A DNA stretch of 64,000 nt from Anastatus disparis (Eukaryota; Arthropoda; Insecta; Hymenoptera; Eupelmidae): contig JAFFSR010000353.1 in NCBI GenBank assembly GCA_017163975.1, positions 464,001 through 528,000 on the forward strand. The letters run 5' to 3'. Below the pieces are notes generated by a model. It saw nothing but the letters and a program-made list of their open reading frames with translations. It was not told the origin of the DNA and ran no database searches. Below, one piece after another: positions 21,545-34,013 of this stretch; within the stretch, counting starts at the first letter, position 1; each line of letters starts with the position of its first letter. The position numbers and the translations under genes are program-made.

Positions 21545-22507
21545 CTAGTGATTTAAGCCCTTATTGAAGTGTGTGCCACCCCAGAAACTTGTATTATAGA
21601 CTTTTGAATTGTTAAAAATCGAGTGACCAAAATAAAAAAGTTTTTGAAAATTGCTCATATCTAGGAGGGGTATAATATGAGGGATCTGACTCGACGGATG
21701 AGAATAGGAAAATACATGAGTATAAGGGTATGAATAGGGACCTGGTACGTGGCTAGGTCCTCCGTAGCTGGTTGTCGCCGGGTTAGCACGAAGGGTGCTC
21801 GCTGCTCCATACGAATGGCTCGAATGGACTATTGAAGAGGGGCAAGGATTAGTGGTATTGGTGGTAACAACGTTCTCACTTGTGCGCGTTATAACATTAG
21901 GTTGCGCGCTTCCTTGAGTGGCTGCTGACGTTAAATCCATCGCTTCTGAATATTGGGTGGCATCTGACCACGTTACAGCTCTTGAAGTAGTAGCATATTG
22001 GGTGGATTGGGCTTGAGGGGTGATTAATGGTTGGCCGTCAGCATTTCCAACGCTGGGAGGCGCACGAGTTTCAGACTCACTCGTAAAATTGATGAATGGG
22101 TTGCTACGCGATTGTGCTGTCGAGTTATTAAAAGTTATTGGGTCTTGATACATTCCTATTGCTTGACCGGTGGGCAGTGCTAGCTCGTCAATAGCATGAG
22201 TTTCCACCTGTACATTCATCTGAGCCTCGTGCTGTTCATTCAACATAGTAGTGGAATTGCCTGTGGGGAGCGTATTACACCCTAGTCGTGACTCATTTGC
22301 GATTTCATCAACTAGTGTATTCCAAGCAGCGCTTCGTTTGCCTAGATGTCTCCTGAGCTCATATCTCAAAACCCGGTGCTTAAAGGTAGCTAAACAACCC
22401 GCCATACTAACTCCTCTACGCCTATATTCAAACAGCTGATCGGATGAAAGTTGATCAGCTAAGTTGGTGATCTCGTCAGCTGCCCTGAAAACGTTTCGAC
22501 GACACAA
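21545..22507 (-). CDS. gypsy B gag N-terminal part
   Basis: A 320-codon minus-strand ORF. Residues 1-75 are helical and basic. Residues 80-280 are low-complexity, rich in Ser, Thr, Pro, Asn and Ala. This fits the N-terminal part of a large insect gypsy gag. The last 40 residues (about 21.66-21.545 kb) are aromatic-rich and look foreign, and the capsid motif resumes only at 21.28 kb. I infer an insertion of about 350-400 bp across 21.28-21.66 kb that cut the original frame. The start is the first Met and could be internal. No family motif is decisive. Confidence 0.5.
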   Translation of the reverse strand: MCRRNVFRAADEITNLADQLSSDQLFEYRRRGVSMAGCLATFKHRVLRYELRRHLGKRSAAWNTLVDEIANESRLGCNTLPTGNSTTMLNEQHEAQMNVQVETHAIDELALPTGQAIGMYQDPITFNNSTAQSRSNPFINFTSESETRAPPSVGNADGQPLITPQAQSTQYATTSRAVTWSDATQYSEAMDLTSAATQGSAQPNVITRTSENVVTTNTTNPCPSSIVHSSHSYGAASTLRANPATTSYGGPSHVPGPYSYPYTHVFSYSHPSSQIPHIIPLLDMSNFQKLFYFGHSIFNNSKVYNTSFWGGTHFNKGLNH

Positions 22508-22761
22508 ATCGGCCGAAACCCAAAGGGGTTATAAATTTAAATATCGGTTCGCCTTTTGCATAATAAAAACAGGAATTTTTCACGCTATTCTACTATATAA
22601 AGTTTGCCTATGACAAAAAAACAGTTACTAATAATTTATTATGAGACCTTATCTCAGGAGGGTTGCTTAAAGAAAATTCTGAGTACAGTAATTCCGGATT
22701 AAAATTAAAACAAGATTGAATTTTCTTTAACTGTAAGAAAAGTTAATTAAAAATCATAAAC

Positions 22762-23138
22762 TTAAGAGGAGGTCACGTATCTCTGTCCTTTCAACAAAAA
22801 TTGAGTTTTTACACGAACTACAACTTTAGCAAAAATGATGAGAAAGCCGCATCTCGTAATAAAAAGCAATATTTTCTTTGAAAAGAAAGAATTAATTTTA
22901 TTGCTTCGTTTTCAAGAAAACCTTGAAAAACCAAATTGTCCACCCTAACCTCTATGATTTAAGTTTTTCAAGGTTTTCTTGAAAACGAAGCAATAAAATT
23001 AATTCTTTCTTATCAAAGAAAATATTGCTTTTTTATTACGAGATGCGGCTTTCTCTTCATTTTTGCTAAAGTTGTTAGTTCGTGTAAAAACTCAATTTTT
23101 TTATTAGAAAAGGACAGAGATACGTGACCTCCTCTTAA
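22762..23138. mobile_element. Foldback MITE, TTAA-flanked family, copy 2
   Basis: The ends are TTAAGAGGAGGTCACGTATC and the exact inverse, ending GATACGTGACCTCCTCTTAA, so TTAA is present at both ends. The arms are about 180 bp and nearly identical through the TTCAAGAAAACCTTGAAAAA block to a short loop with CACCCTAACCTCT. It is the best-preserved member of the three-copy family. Confidence 0.85.
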
Positions 23139-24122
23139 CTTTAAAGCTTAGGCACTCTACTACTATTAGTTAAGTTAAATTAGATTTTCAACAAGCTATG
23201 TAATCAGATTTTAGGTTAACAAACAAAAAAAATTTTTATCATTAAAAGCAAGCAAAAAAAAATTATACCACTCAGAGAAATTATTAAAAAATTTTCACTT
23301 AAAAAAAATAAGCGTCTTATAGTAATATTAAAATATTTTACGTATGGCACTATTTCTCTACAAAAGCAAAGAAAAACTGTTAATTTATAGCTAGCGTCTA
23401 CAACGGGACTTTCGATGTAATAAAAGGCAAAACCTAAAAACAGACAACGTCAACGCAGCAGGAAATTTCCCTCACAATGATTATTTAACAATTGCACGGA
23501 GATGGCAAAAAAACTATGTTTGCAAGGTGTTGAGTAAATTTACGTAACAAATGCAAAAAAAATAACAGTTAAAAAATAAATTATTACCGTTAAGAGAATT
23601 TATAAAAGTTTTTTAAATCGAGTGTAACAAAAAATATATTTTTATCTCAAAGTAACTGCAAAATTATCTTATTAGCAAAAAAAAATTAATTACGTAAACC
23701 GGAGCACACAAAAAAAATTTCCATTCGTAAGAAAAGGTGAATAGAAAACGTTAAATTCAAGCAAGAAAATTTTCCAACTACAATGAACTATATAAGCCGA
23801 CGGTATTTTTCAGTCGGTACAGTCACCGCGTTGCTGTGGGTATGAGAGAGCGCACAATAGATGGTAAGAGTTCTTAGCAAATTTAATAAACTACTACTAA
23901 GCCCGCTTGCTTAAGATGGCGTCGCTTAAAGGAATTTATGCTGGATGGTTAGGATGCTGTAAGGGTAGGTATTGCAAGGTACAAAAAAAATGGACTAGCA
24001 CAGACAAAATGATATTATAAGTATGGGATAACGTAGTCGTGCTACGCGGTTCAAAACTTAACAAAAACTATTAGTTTTACAGTTAAGTTTCTACTCTCAA
24101 AAGAAGCTTTACAGTTATTTTA
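23139..24122. other. A+T-rich DNA, no recognised gene
   Basis: About 1 kb. A short stretch at 23.79-23.87 kb has higher G+C and alternating CG/GC content (GCCGACGGTATTTTTCAGTC), reminiscent of LTR U3/R sequence, and 23.9 kb has a small CGTCGCTT patch. No terminal partner or coding frame is visible. Confidence 0.4.
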
Positions 24123-24514
24123 TTAAGAGCAGGCCGGATTCGCTGTCCTTGTCTAATTGGCATTTTTGTTATTTACTCAAGTATTAATCGGTGTATCTGC
24201 AAATTGAAGGTTAAGCGCAATAGATATTATTATTACAAATATTTATGCACAAGAAAAAAAAAATCTATCGCTTTGTTTTTGAGAAAAGTAAGGAACGCGA
24301 AAATATTATAAACATAATCTTTTACTTCGGCGTTCCTTACTTTTCTCAAAAACAAATCGGTAGATTTTTTTTTCTTGTGCATAGATATTCATAATAATAA
24401 TATCTATTGCGATCCACCTTTATTTTGAAGATACACCGATTAATACTTGAGTAAATAACAAACAACTCAATTGTTACTCGGTCGGTATCAGGTTCTACTC
24501 CGGCCTACCGTTAA
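24123..24514. mobile_element. Foldback MITE, TTAA-flanked family, copy 3 (diverged)
   Basis: TTAAGAGCAGGCCGGATTCG on the left, CTACTCCGGCCTACCGTTAA on the right. The inner arms mirror each other through a TATTTACTCAAGTATTAATC block and a TTTGAGAAAAGTAAGGAACG block. Only the termini resemble copies 1 and 2, so this is a separate subfamily moved by the same machinery. Confidence 0.75.
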
Positions 24515-25045
24515 AGCACATAAAATCAAGATAACTACTAAGGACTTGAAAATCTTAAGCTGTTAGATGGACTGTATACAAAGAATTTTACAAATATTTA
24601 AATACATAACAACTAAGAATTATGAAAGCAAAAAAAAATTTTGTATTGAAAATTTTCAATAAAAAAAATTTATTTTAATAGCCAGCACAGGAAAAATCAG
24701 CCAATAAGCACTTTACGAAGCACAATTAAAGGAACGATTTGTTCTCTGACTGCGCGGCACGACTACGTGATGAAACGATACAGATATGAATATGCATATG
24801 TATAGATATATTTATGTGTATAATGATGGCTCTATATAATTGTACACTTGTAACAAGCTAAAGCAATACGTATTAACAAAAATTCGTGCTATGCTAAATA
24901 AATTGCGCACAATTACCTTTTAAGTTATAGCGTAAATTTACAGCGATTAAAATTCGCCACGCACGAAATGCTAAAGGAAATTGTTTTTGCGTTAGCTTGT
25001 GTAATGGCGACTAGAACTGTTTGTTCTACCACCCGACTGTTACAA

Positions 25046-25048
25046 CTG

Positions 25049-25127
<79 letters not shown>
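25046..25127. repeat. (TA)n microsatellite, about 80 bp
   Basis: The longest pure TA run in the window. A frame reading alternating Tyr-Ile across it is an artefact. Confidence 0.95.
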
Positions 25128-25130
<3 letters not shown>

Positions 25131-25479
25131 GCTACTAATCCTAAGCAAAAGCAAAAAAAAATTAATGTCTCTAATACAACAAAAAATTTTCTTAATGCAC
25201 TCTAAAAGCTGTTAAAAATTTTATCTGTTTTTTTTTCAAAGCACGAAAAAAAATTGTTTTTAATTGAAAATGCACAAAAAAAATTATTTTAAATATTTTA
25301 CGTGCAATTTTCAAGCACAAGCATAAAAAGAAAATGACGGTTAAAGGCAAACTTGCTGTAAGATAAAAAGAAATTTTCTCTCTATACCTTATCAAGCGAC
25401 AGCATCAAGAAAGGACAAGAGAAGAGAAAAAGAAAACGGCTGCCAAAGCGCCCCTTTCAGCCTCGTCGTGTGTGCGTTG

Positions 25480-25768
25480 TTCGTAATGGTGACCACGTGG
25501 TGAACCGGAAACGCATGAGTATTTAAGGAACAGTTCTGTTCACTGGCACAGACAATTGTCTCTTACGTTCAGCACAGTTTCTCTTTTATTTTACGCGCAG
25601 TTTTTTTTTCTTTTTGATTTAAGCACAGTTTTTTTTTCTATTTAATGTTAAGCACAAATTTTTCTCGTTTTAATTTTAATCACAGTTTTTCTCCTATTTT
25701 ACGCACAGTTTTTTTTTCTATTATTGTTAAGCACAGTTCTTTTTTTTCTATTTAATGTTAAGCACGAA
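25480..25768 (+). promoter_or_regulatory. Possible promoter and repetitive leader (LTR-like)
   Basis: A G+C-rich patch (25.43-25.53 kb, including GGTGACCACGTGGTGAACC) is followed by GAGTATTTAAGGAACAGTTC, a TATA-like box, then TTACGTTCAGCACAGT, which resembles an arthropod initiator (TCAGT/TCAGC). From 25.57 to 25.77 kb an AAGCACAGTTTTTTTTTCTA-type unit repeats about five times. The shape suggests an LTR or 5' leader of a retroelement whose body has been replaced by the TIR element at 25769. Confidence 0.4.
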
Positions 25769-26704
25769 GAGTATAGCCATATAAGCATGTAAAAATGGCT
25801 TTAACTCGGATTTCCCTGAAATTTTGCTTATTTTTTTTTGTTGTCAAAAAACTAAAATCCTGAAAGTTTCAGATCCCTATGGTCAAAATTGGCTTCATAA
25901 TCTCAAAAAACGTGTTTTTTGGTTTTTTTGCTATAATTAGGTGAATTCTTAATGGATCTTCAAAATTCGAAATCGAGGTAAAAGAGGACGATAAAACGCA
26001 TATATTCAGTGACTATATAAAACCTTACGAGTCTCAAACATAACCTGAAAATAAATATGAGAATTTCAAAATGGCCTGTACATTAACGGTATAAATGCAT
26101 ATTTATTTTTGACTTTTAGAAACTTAACTTTTCATAAAATCTATCATTCATATTTCTTGCAGATTTTTGTAGGAATAGTGGAAAGTACCTAAAATATCAA
26201 AAAACTGAAAATTTTATAGATTTATAGCATTTTAGAGGCTTTATTGCATTCTGATCATGAAAATAACACCAAATACACGTTCAGTAACCAAAAAAGTCTC
26301 CTAAATATTGATATTTAATCGGATTTATATCATATGCATCCATAAAATACGAGAATAAGCTTAAAAAAATCGTTTCTCGACCAAAAATACGAAAGATTTA
26401 TTATTTGCGAAAGATTTATTAATAATTATAAATCTTTCATTGAAAATTTTTGAAATATCTATTAAATCTTTCATCAAATGTTTCAAGATACGTTTTAGAA
26501 ATATTTCATGTAAGATTTATAAATAATTATAAACAATTCTAGAAATATTTCATATAAGATTTATAAATAATTATAAACAATCCATGAAATATTTAAAATA
26601 TTTCAGAAATTTGTAAAATAATATTTTAAGAAATATTTTAGAAATATTTAGAGAATATTTTTGGAAATATTTCATAAATTTTTCAAGAAATCTGTATGAA
26701 TATA

Positions 26705-27060
26705 CAGTCAACTACCTCGATATGACCGCTCTTTTAATGGCCATACCCCTCCGTCAATGCTCAAAGCTGATCCTTTCCACATCTACTAACTCTTGAGCCC
26801 TGGAATTCATATCCGACATTTTCTATATGGTCATGAGTTTTTTAAACTTTTATTGATAGGAAAAACATGGATTTGAAGACAAGAATATAAACGTAGGCTG
26901 AATCTAAAGCCAAAAAATGTAGTGCGACCCTTGGCCATAATCAGAGCGTAAGAAACTATTTCTCAATTCGAATAAAACTGTCATTGGTGGTCGCTATGTC
27001 GATACTTAGAATTTTACCTCCGTGTGTCGGCCTGGTAGGCCATATCGAGGTAGTTGACTT
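26705..27060. mobile_element. pogo/Tigger-like MITE, TA-flanked
   Basis: Starts CAGTCAACTACCTCGATATG, ends with its inverse CATATCGAGGTAGTTGACTT, with TA on both sides (26703-26704, 27061-27062). A CAGT...CCTCGATAT terminus is characteristic of pogo/Tigger elements. There is no ORF in the 356 bp. It sits inside the larger TIR element, so it inserted later. Confidence 0.85.
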
Positions 27061-28505
27061 TAGTCAGGAAATAGTCTTAAAAATATTTTATTATTATTTT
27101 TGAAAGATTTCCTGAATATATTATGTAATATTTCAAATTAATCTTTCGGAATAATGTATGAAATATTTCGGAAATATTTCATGCTATGTGGGAGATATCT
27201 TCAAGTGAATTTAATGGTATGAAAAATAATTCTTAAATTTGATTTTTAATTTTGTCTATATTTGAAAAAATATTTTTAATCATAAAAAATTACAATATTT
27301 TATATTAATAAAGTATAACTTATTCTTTTTATATTTTTTTTCAATCTTCATCACTATCTTCATTAATTATAGGGATTGTATTTTTCACATAAAATAAATC
27401 ATTTAATGCTGCTGCAGAGATAGTGTAGATGGAACACTTCATCATAGAACGGCACGGATACGGCATGGCACGGAACAGCACGACCCTTTGAAAAGTTCCG
27501 TAATCTGGATTCTCCCTAAGACGGGCTGGACAGGAGTGTCTTGAAAGAGCCACCGAAATGATTATTAAATAATTATTTTTAAAATTAAAAACTGAATTCA
27601 ACTGAATTACAAAGGAAAATAATGAATGACAAATAGAAAGTGAATGAAAAATTAGTAATTTAAAAATGAACAATTTTTTAATAATTAAATCATGTTTCAA
27701 GTTTAATAAAGATAATATTTTTTTCGTTATCAACTAAAATAGCAGACTAATTTATTTTCAGTTTCAGATTGCCTAAATGTGCACATTTTTGTAAGTTATT
27801 GTTACGTTCTTGTGTTATGTAATCATTGTCTTTATTTTTTAATTTGAACAGTTAATACCGTAAAAAACGGGATTCTTATCAGGGCATGATTTCTTTTATA
27901 TAATCAGAAACTACATCTTCTACGGTAACACTAACAAATATAAACTACAGAGCTGTCCCGCACAGCATGAAATGTTTTGAAATATTTCTAAAATATTTCA
28001 AACGGGGCTCACCTGCTTGCTTATACTTCAACACAAGCTCGGCTCGCTAATGTATCTCTAAAATAATAAAATATTTTAGTAATATTACATTACTATTTTG
28101 ATGTTAATTACTTTTAAATCATGCTGTAGCACAACATAAAATATTTTTGCTGGCTAGGCGCATTATTTGGCGATATTTTGGTAGTGCTCGACAAAACATT
28201 GCACTAAACAATATAAACAATCTCAGTAAGAAGCTCTCAGAATCCATCAATATGTTTTTGAGGTTATTTCGAAGAAATCATACAAAGGATTGTCTCAAAT
28301 ACGTCAGAAAAATGAAAGTTGAGGTCATTTTAGTCACTGTATGCATTTTTCAGGTTAATTTCATATCTTTTGGCCAAAAATTGTACTGAATAAGATTAAA
28401 AATCAGTACCAAGGAAGCCATTGGTCAGTGAATAAATTTTTAAGGTTACTTTAAAGATGACGTGGTAAAATTATAGTTTAAGATAGAAATAAAAAGATTA
28501 TAGGA
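27060..28505. other. Central region of the 3.36 kb TIR element, no recognised gene
   Basis: Mostly A+T-rich. A patch at 27.41-27.54 kb is richer in G+C, with repeated CACGG/GGCACGGA words. It gives a 130-codon minus-strand frame of unusual composition with no motif. It may be captured DNA. No transposase motif was found in either strand. Confidence 0.4.
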
Positions 28506-29215
28506 GTCTTTTTGGTCGAAAAACGATTTTTTTAAAGCTTATTCTCGTATTTTATGGATACATATGATGTAAATCCGAATATTTATCGATATTTAGGAAA
28601 TTTTTTGGTCGCTGAACGTGTATTTGGTGTTATTTTCATGATCAGAATGCAATAGAGCCTCTAAAATGCTATAAATCTATAAAATTTTCAGTTTTTTGAT
28701 ATTTTAGGTACTGTTCACCATTCCTACAAAAATCTGCAAAAGATATGAATGATAGATTTCATGAAAAGTTAAGTTTCTAAAAAACAAAAAAAAGTATGCA
28801 TTCATACCGTTAATGTACAGGCCATTTTGAAATTTTCAAATTTATTTTTAGGTTATGTTTGAGACTTGTAAGGTTCTATATAGGCACTGAATATATACAT
28901 TTATCGTCCTCTTTTACCTCGATTTCGAATTTTGAAAATCTATTAAGAATTAACCTAATTATAGCAAAAAAAACCGAAAAACATGTTTCTTGAGGTTATG
29001 AAACCAATTTTGACCATAGGGATCTGAAACTTTCAGGATTTCAGTTTTTTGACAAGACAAAAAAATAAGCAAAGTTTCAGGAAAATCCGAGTTAAGGCCA
29101 TTTTTACATGCTTATTCGGCTATACTCTTTTTCTCTTGTCATTTTTTTTTAATCCCGCGATATTAAACAAAAATTTTCACCGAAATTTTTGTCGGCCCCA
29201 CGTTGGTTGCGTCAG

Positions 29216-30057
29216 TTGTGATAACCTTGGGGATCAGGAGGTTGCACTAAGGTATAAATCAGATAAGATGTGGGTTCCTAATTAACTGAATAAAAAAAAG
29301 AGGCTTTATTTTAATAATGATACAATTATAGCACGCGCGCTCAAAATGGACGCCAGCCGCGTATAGCGTACGCGACACCGCTTGCACTAGCAACGAAACT
29401 ATCTGTAAGAGTAAAAGCAGATAGTTATATACAAAACAGACTCACGCAAAAAGGGCACGAGCACACAAAAAAAAGGAGTTATAATAGCACGAAGGGAAAA
29501 TAGCAATAGGACGCGCACGAGATCGCCCGGCTAACACGTAGCACAAATAAAGCAATAAATTATGCTATTTTACGTAGCACTAGGGCACTCGCAATAATAC
29601 GAGGCTTGATTTTAAATAAATTAAAAGATGAAGCTAATTAGTCTCACTCACACTAAAAATTATAGTATTATAGCGTACAAAAAAAAGTACTGTATATTAC
29701 AGCAGGCCGTAACGCTCTTTTCGTTTTGCTGGTGACAGAAAGAATGATGTAATGGCGTGTTTCTTTTGTCGACTGAGCTCATTTTTCTTACGGTACGCTG
29801 CGCACGCCGCAAGAGAGAGTCAAACGATCTTTAACGGACCCCAACTTAGCTACTCAAGTCAAGCGGCTTGCTAGCCATATCTGTGCACATTATACAGGCT
29901 TTATAAATTCGCGTGTGTGTGCCAACGATCTTGGGCATGGTGTTACACGTTTAACTCACGTGGTCTGCCGTCTTGCCAACAGTTGTATGCTCCTTACTGT
30001 GGTCTTTATGCGTTATTACTATACATATAAGTAACATGGTCAATTTGCCATGTTACA
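29216..30057 (-). repeat. LTR-like block (solo or truncated LTR), minus orientation
   Basis: Begins TGTGATAACC and ends CATGTTACA, the TG...CA rule, 842 bp, G+C clearly above the flanks. Immediately left (29.19-29.21 kb) lies GGCCCCACGTTGG then TTGCGTCAG. On the minus strand this reads TGACGCAACCAACGTGGGGC, close to the gypsy-type primer-binding site TGGCGCCCAACGTGGGGC. That would make this the 5' LTR of a minus-strand element whose body is gone beyond 29.13 kb. No second LTR is present, hence moderate confidence. Confidence 0.45.
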
Positions 30058-30185
30058 AGCTCAGCGGGGAACTATTAGAACTTGGTTTTCTGTATTGTTT
30101 TTTAGAGTTATTTTAAGAATTTTTAAAAAATTTCGATTTTTCATTTTTTTTGTATTTTACGGAAACCACTAGAAGAATTCGCTTG

Positions 30186-30800
30186 AAAAGAGTATAGCTG
30201 GATAAGTACGTTAAAATGGCCTGTCCTTCGATTTTTTTAGAATTGGGCCTATTTATTTATCATATCAAAAAAACCAGATCCTGAAAGTTACAGCTCGCTA
30301 GACTCAAAATTGGCTTCCTAACCTCAAAAAAATGTGATTTTCAGTTCTTTAAGCATGTCTATGCGAGTTTTTGACCGATTTGGGTGATTCGAAATCGAGA
30401 TTAAAGGGAATCATAATGCGCACATAAACTTATTATTTTTAGAGGTTTTTGAAACCAAAACATAACCTAAAAATGGGTTTGAAAATTTCTAAGTTGCGTA
30501 GAAAAAAAACTATTGTTTGGATTTTTTTTTAGTTCACCTCAAAGTCTTCTTTTTATTTGAATTTAGTACCATAAATTTTTTCAGATTTTTTAAAAGGGTG
30601 GAAATTAGTTAGAATGATGAAAAACTCAAATTTCCACTCATTTTTGGGATTTTTAGAGTATTTAAACAATTTCAAAGTACAATTTATGATGAAAAATGAG
30701 TTCAGCGACCCAAAATACTCTTTCATATGAGTTTTTGGTTACATTTTTCCACAATATATTGCTGAAATGTCGAAAACTAACCTCGAAAAACGCGTTTTGA
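30186..30800. repeat. Single diverged arm related to the 3.36 kb TIR element
   Basis: Starts AGAGTATAGCTGGATAAGTA and follows the left arm of 25769-26395 in order (TCCTGAAAGTTACAG, TCAAAATTGGCTTCC, 'ACCTCAAAAAA'), with substantial divergence. No inverted partner was found nearby. A short piece of the 165 bp satellite family precedes it (30.07-30.18 kb). Confidence 0.6.
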
Positions 30801-33290
30801 TACCGCATACGACGTAAAAACTCACGTTATCTCAGTAATGATCTAAGGTGTTGACTTAATGTTTATTGAAAATATCATTTTTTTCTTCCAAAATGCTAAT
30901 ATTATTAATGACATAAAAACTCACATTTTTCTTATTTGACACAGTGCTTTTGATGTTAAGCTAAACACTAACCTTTAAAATAAGTTATCTACCAACAAAT
31001 TCGTTTAGATATAATGGTAAGTCACGTTTCTGTTGAATAAGTCTGAGTATATGCGCGAAAAAAATAAAATAAAAAACGCTGTCAACTGCCTCAGCGCAGT
31101 GCTTTAGAGTTCTTTAAGTTCGAGTAATTAGACTTTATTTTTTAAAATGTAATTCTAATATAAAAAATGATTTACCAGTAATATTTCCTAATATTTTTAT
31201 AAAGCTCATCTTAATAAAGTTTCATAATTAAATTTGGCATTAAAAAAAAATAATAATATAATGAAAAAAAAGCTTATTTGATAAATGAAAAAGCAAATCA
31301 ATAGATCGTGCAAATTTTGGAACATATCCATCAAGTATTTCACGTAAAATAAAAAAAAAATTTTTAAATCAAAATTATTTTAATTCTTTACTTATAAAAA
31401 TTATTTAATGACAATGAATTAGTTTATTATAAAATATAAAATCATTTAAAGTTTCAAAAACACTTATGTCAATATAGTTATTTTCTTGTTCTGAAAATAA
31501 AATACTGAGAATATTTAATTTTCAGTCATATGCAGTAGGCTAGAACCACTAAGCATATCGTTAATAATCACTAAGCAGAACGTATTCTGCTACAACTTTT
31601 AAGGAAAGAGAAAAAATTTTTTTAGATTATGATCTCCAAGGAATCTTTCAGGGTATTTATTTCAGTTTCTGGAACTATCCTTCAGTTTCCTGTACGATGA
31701 TTGGTTATCGAGAAATCAGTGGTTTGACACAGAAGGATCTTTTTTTATTTGAAGTCCGATATCTCTGCGAGAAATTGACGTAGAGAAAATAATCAAAGTT
31801 GAAATGAAAGCTGAATAAACAAACTTTCCGGTCTATGCAGTGGTTTAGCAGGTAAAAATCTTCCCAAGCCCGTAGATCAAAGAAAATAATGTCAATAATT
31901 TGATAAAAAAATTTTGGTGCCATCTCTAAGAATTGAGTGAGAACAATAACTTATAAATTTTTTTTTATGAAAGATCTAATAACTAAAAACTTTAAGCTTT
32001 AAAATGCTTTTTTTAAATTCTTGATACGACGATCTTTCACAAAAATACAGCCTGTTAAAAATTTTCTAAAATTTTAGAATTTTTGCATGCTCTCTTAATT
32101 GATTTTTGCAAGGAGCGTATTATTACTGGAAAATAAATTTAATTTTTTAAATCATTTTTATTTCCATATGATGTTAATAATATTATTTTTTTTATACAAA
32201 AGAGTACATTTTTAATCATTAATTTTATTTTTATATTCAAATTCTTTCCTTAATTAAAAAAATTAATAATAGTTTATAAATGATTTAACTATTTTCATTT
32301 GCTAATCAATCATCTTTTTTCTTAAGCTATTAAAAATGCTTTTTCATTTACGCAATATATTTTTTAAAAAATAATCTTGACAAAATAAGTAGTAAATTTT
32401 TATTCTTGAAGAACACATTAAGTTTTCGTGGCATGGTCCATTTTTAAAACTAATAATATATGATCAATGTGTAATGTACTATTACTGTAATAATCATATT
32501 AAGTAATGCTAGCCCTACTAAACATAATATGTGAAATTGAAATTCGTTATGAGTTCTTTATGAAATCCATGTGAGATGTATATGAGATTTTATATGAATA
32601 TGAGATCTCATATAATATTATTACGTGGGAAGAGTTTATGTTATTGTCGGCCTCGCTCATTAAATACTTATTCCTGTCGGTGAACAAATTTTTTCCTGAG
32701 CGTTATACCTAGCGTAAGAGAGATAGAATTATCAACTGTTTTTCTTAGTTTTGAAATATTTGTTTAAAAGTTTAACAAAAAGTTTCTATTTCCACCCCAA
32801 AAGTAATGGACGCTTTATTAACTCGAACAGTGAGCCAGAAGATATAACTAACTTCTAAAATATTAGCGGAAATAATGCATTTAACCACCGTAAAACCAGA
32901 AACAATGTATTTTATTTCCGCTGGATGAAAAATTCGTGAATTCAAATAATTTTCCATAAAATCTGTAACAAATGATCAAATCACTTATTAAAATTAAAAG
33001 AAAAATACTTTATTCCAATAAAAATTAATACATCGAAAAAGACGCTGCCAAGTGCTTTGGCGCGATGCTTTCTCATAGGGCTCATTGAGTTAGAGTAGTT
33101 TTATTTTATTGTCTTAATGCAATTTCTATGTAAAAAACAATTTCTATTCAAGAAAAATTAGTGAGTGTGAGAGAATGATTAGGAAATAGTAAGAGAGAGT
33201 CAGGGATGGATAAAAATAGGGTAAAAATGAGGATCAATCTAAGATAGAAAAACAGAGAGGAAGTGAGGACGTAATAAAAGAGTTAGTACA
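30800..33290. other. A+T-rich DNA with one weak direct repeat
   Basis: About 2.5 kb without a credible gene. A sequence of about 100 bp at 31.07-31.17 kb (GCTGTCAACTGCCTCAGCGC and following) recurs in altered form at 33.04-33.15 kb (GCTGCCAAGTGCTTTGGCGC). Short frames at 31.7-31.9 and 32.8-32.95 kb have no motif. Confidence 0.45.
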
Positions 33291-33800
33291 AGCGTTGAAT
33301 CAGAAATCAAAAAAAGTGATCAAAGAGCTACACTAAGAAAATTATTTTTTAAAAGCTTTTTTTATAAAGACAGTAGCAAATGACTTGTATACAAATTTTA
33401 GAGCAAATCTATCGAGTAATTTACGTAAAGTGAATAAGAAACAAAAAAATACAACTTTTTTCAAAATTTATACAAATTTTTTAAAATTAAAACTATGCTA
33501 AGAAAATTGGTTTTTAAAAGCCATACTTCTTTTGACAGATGTAAATAATTCTTATGCGAATTTCGAAGCAGATTCATCACGTAATTTACGTAAAATAAAA
33601 GAAAAAAATCAAAAATCAAAAATCTTTTCAAAATTCTTAAAATTGCTCTAAAAAAAACTACGCTTTGAAAACTAATTTTTAATAGCTTCCCGCCAACTTA
33701 TACAAAATAATTGATAGCATGCAAAATTTGAAGCAAATCCATCGAGTAGTTATCGAGATTTCGTTGGCTAAATAAATACCATTTTATTTTTGAAATTTAT
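33290..33800. repeat. Second block of the 160-170 bp satellite, inverted
   Basis: About three units of the family seen at 1.9-2.9 kb, on the opposite strand. The GCAAATCYATCGAGTAATTTACG core occurs near 33.40, 33.57 and 33.74 kb, about 165-170 bp apart. The unit near 33.74 kb (GCATGCAAAATTTGAAGCAA) is the best match to the unit near 1.9 kb. Confidence 0.75.
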
Positions 33801-34013
33801 TTTTTAAAATTTTCAATATTCTCTAAGATTAAAACTTGTAACGATGTATTTAAACCGACGTCGCCTCAGTACTCGAAATCGTCAAATGTTATAAATTAAA
33901 AATTTCAATATATTTATAATTAACTAAAATCTCAGAGGAGATTCGTCGAGACTCCCTCGCGCTCGGAAACACGCGGGTATTTTTAAATATATATATATAT
34001 ACTAGGGGGGGTA

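Larger units (their letters stand above)
18940..22510 (-). mobile_element. Ty3/gypsy element B, partial
   Basis: Minus-strand gag (22507 to about 20.35 kb), a spacer and RT (about 19.6 to 18.95 kb) in gypsy order. Integrase, RNase H and both LTRs are missing. The left side is cut near 18.91 kb by non-coding repeat DNA. Its gag is more G+C-rich and has a different composition from those of elements A and C, so it belongs to another lineage. Confidence 0.75.
25769..29128. mobile_element. 3.36 kb DNA element with TIRs of about 625 bp
   Basis: The ends AGAGTATAGCC and GGCTATACTCT bound arms of about 627 and 624 bp (25769-26395 and 28505-29128) that match base for base over long stretches, for example TTTCAGATCCCTATGGTCAA. 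The 2.1 kb centre has no transposase: it is A+T-rich, with repeats of AGAAATATTTCATGTAAGAT and a pogo-like MITE at 26705-27060. It is therefore non-autonomous. The arms are diverged by several percent. A related single arm lies at 30.19 kb. Confidence 0.8.
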
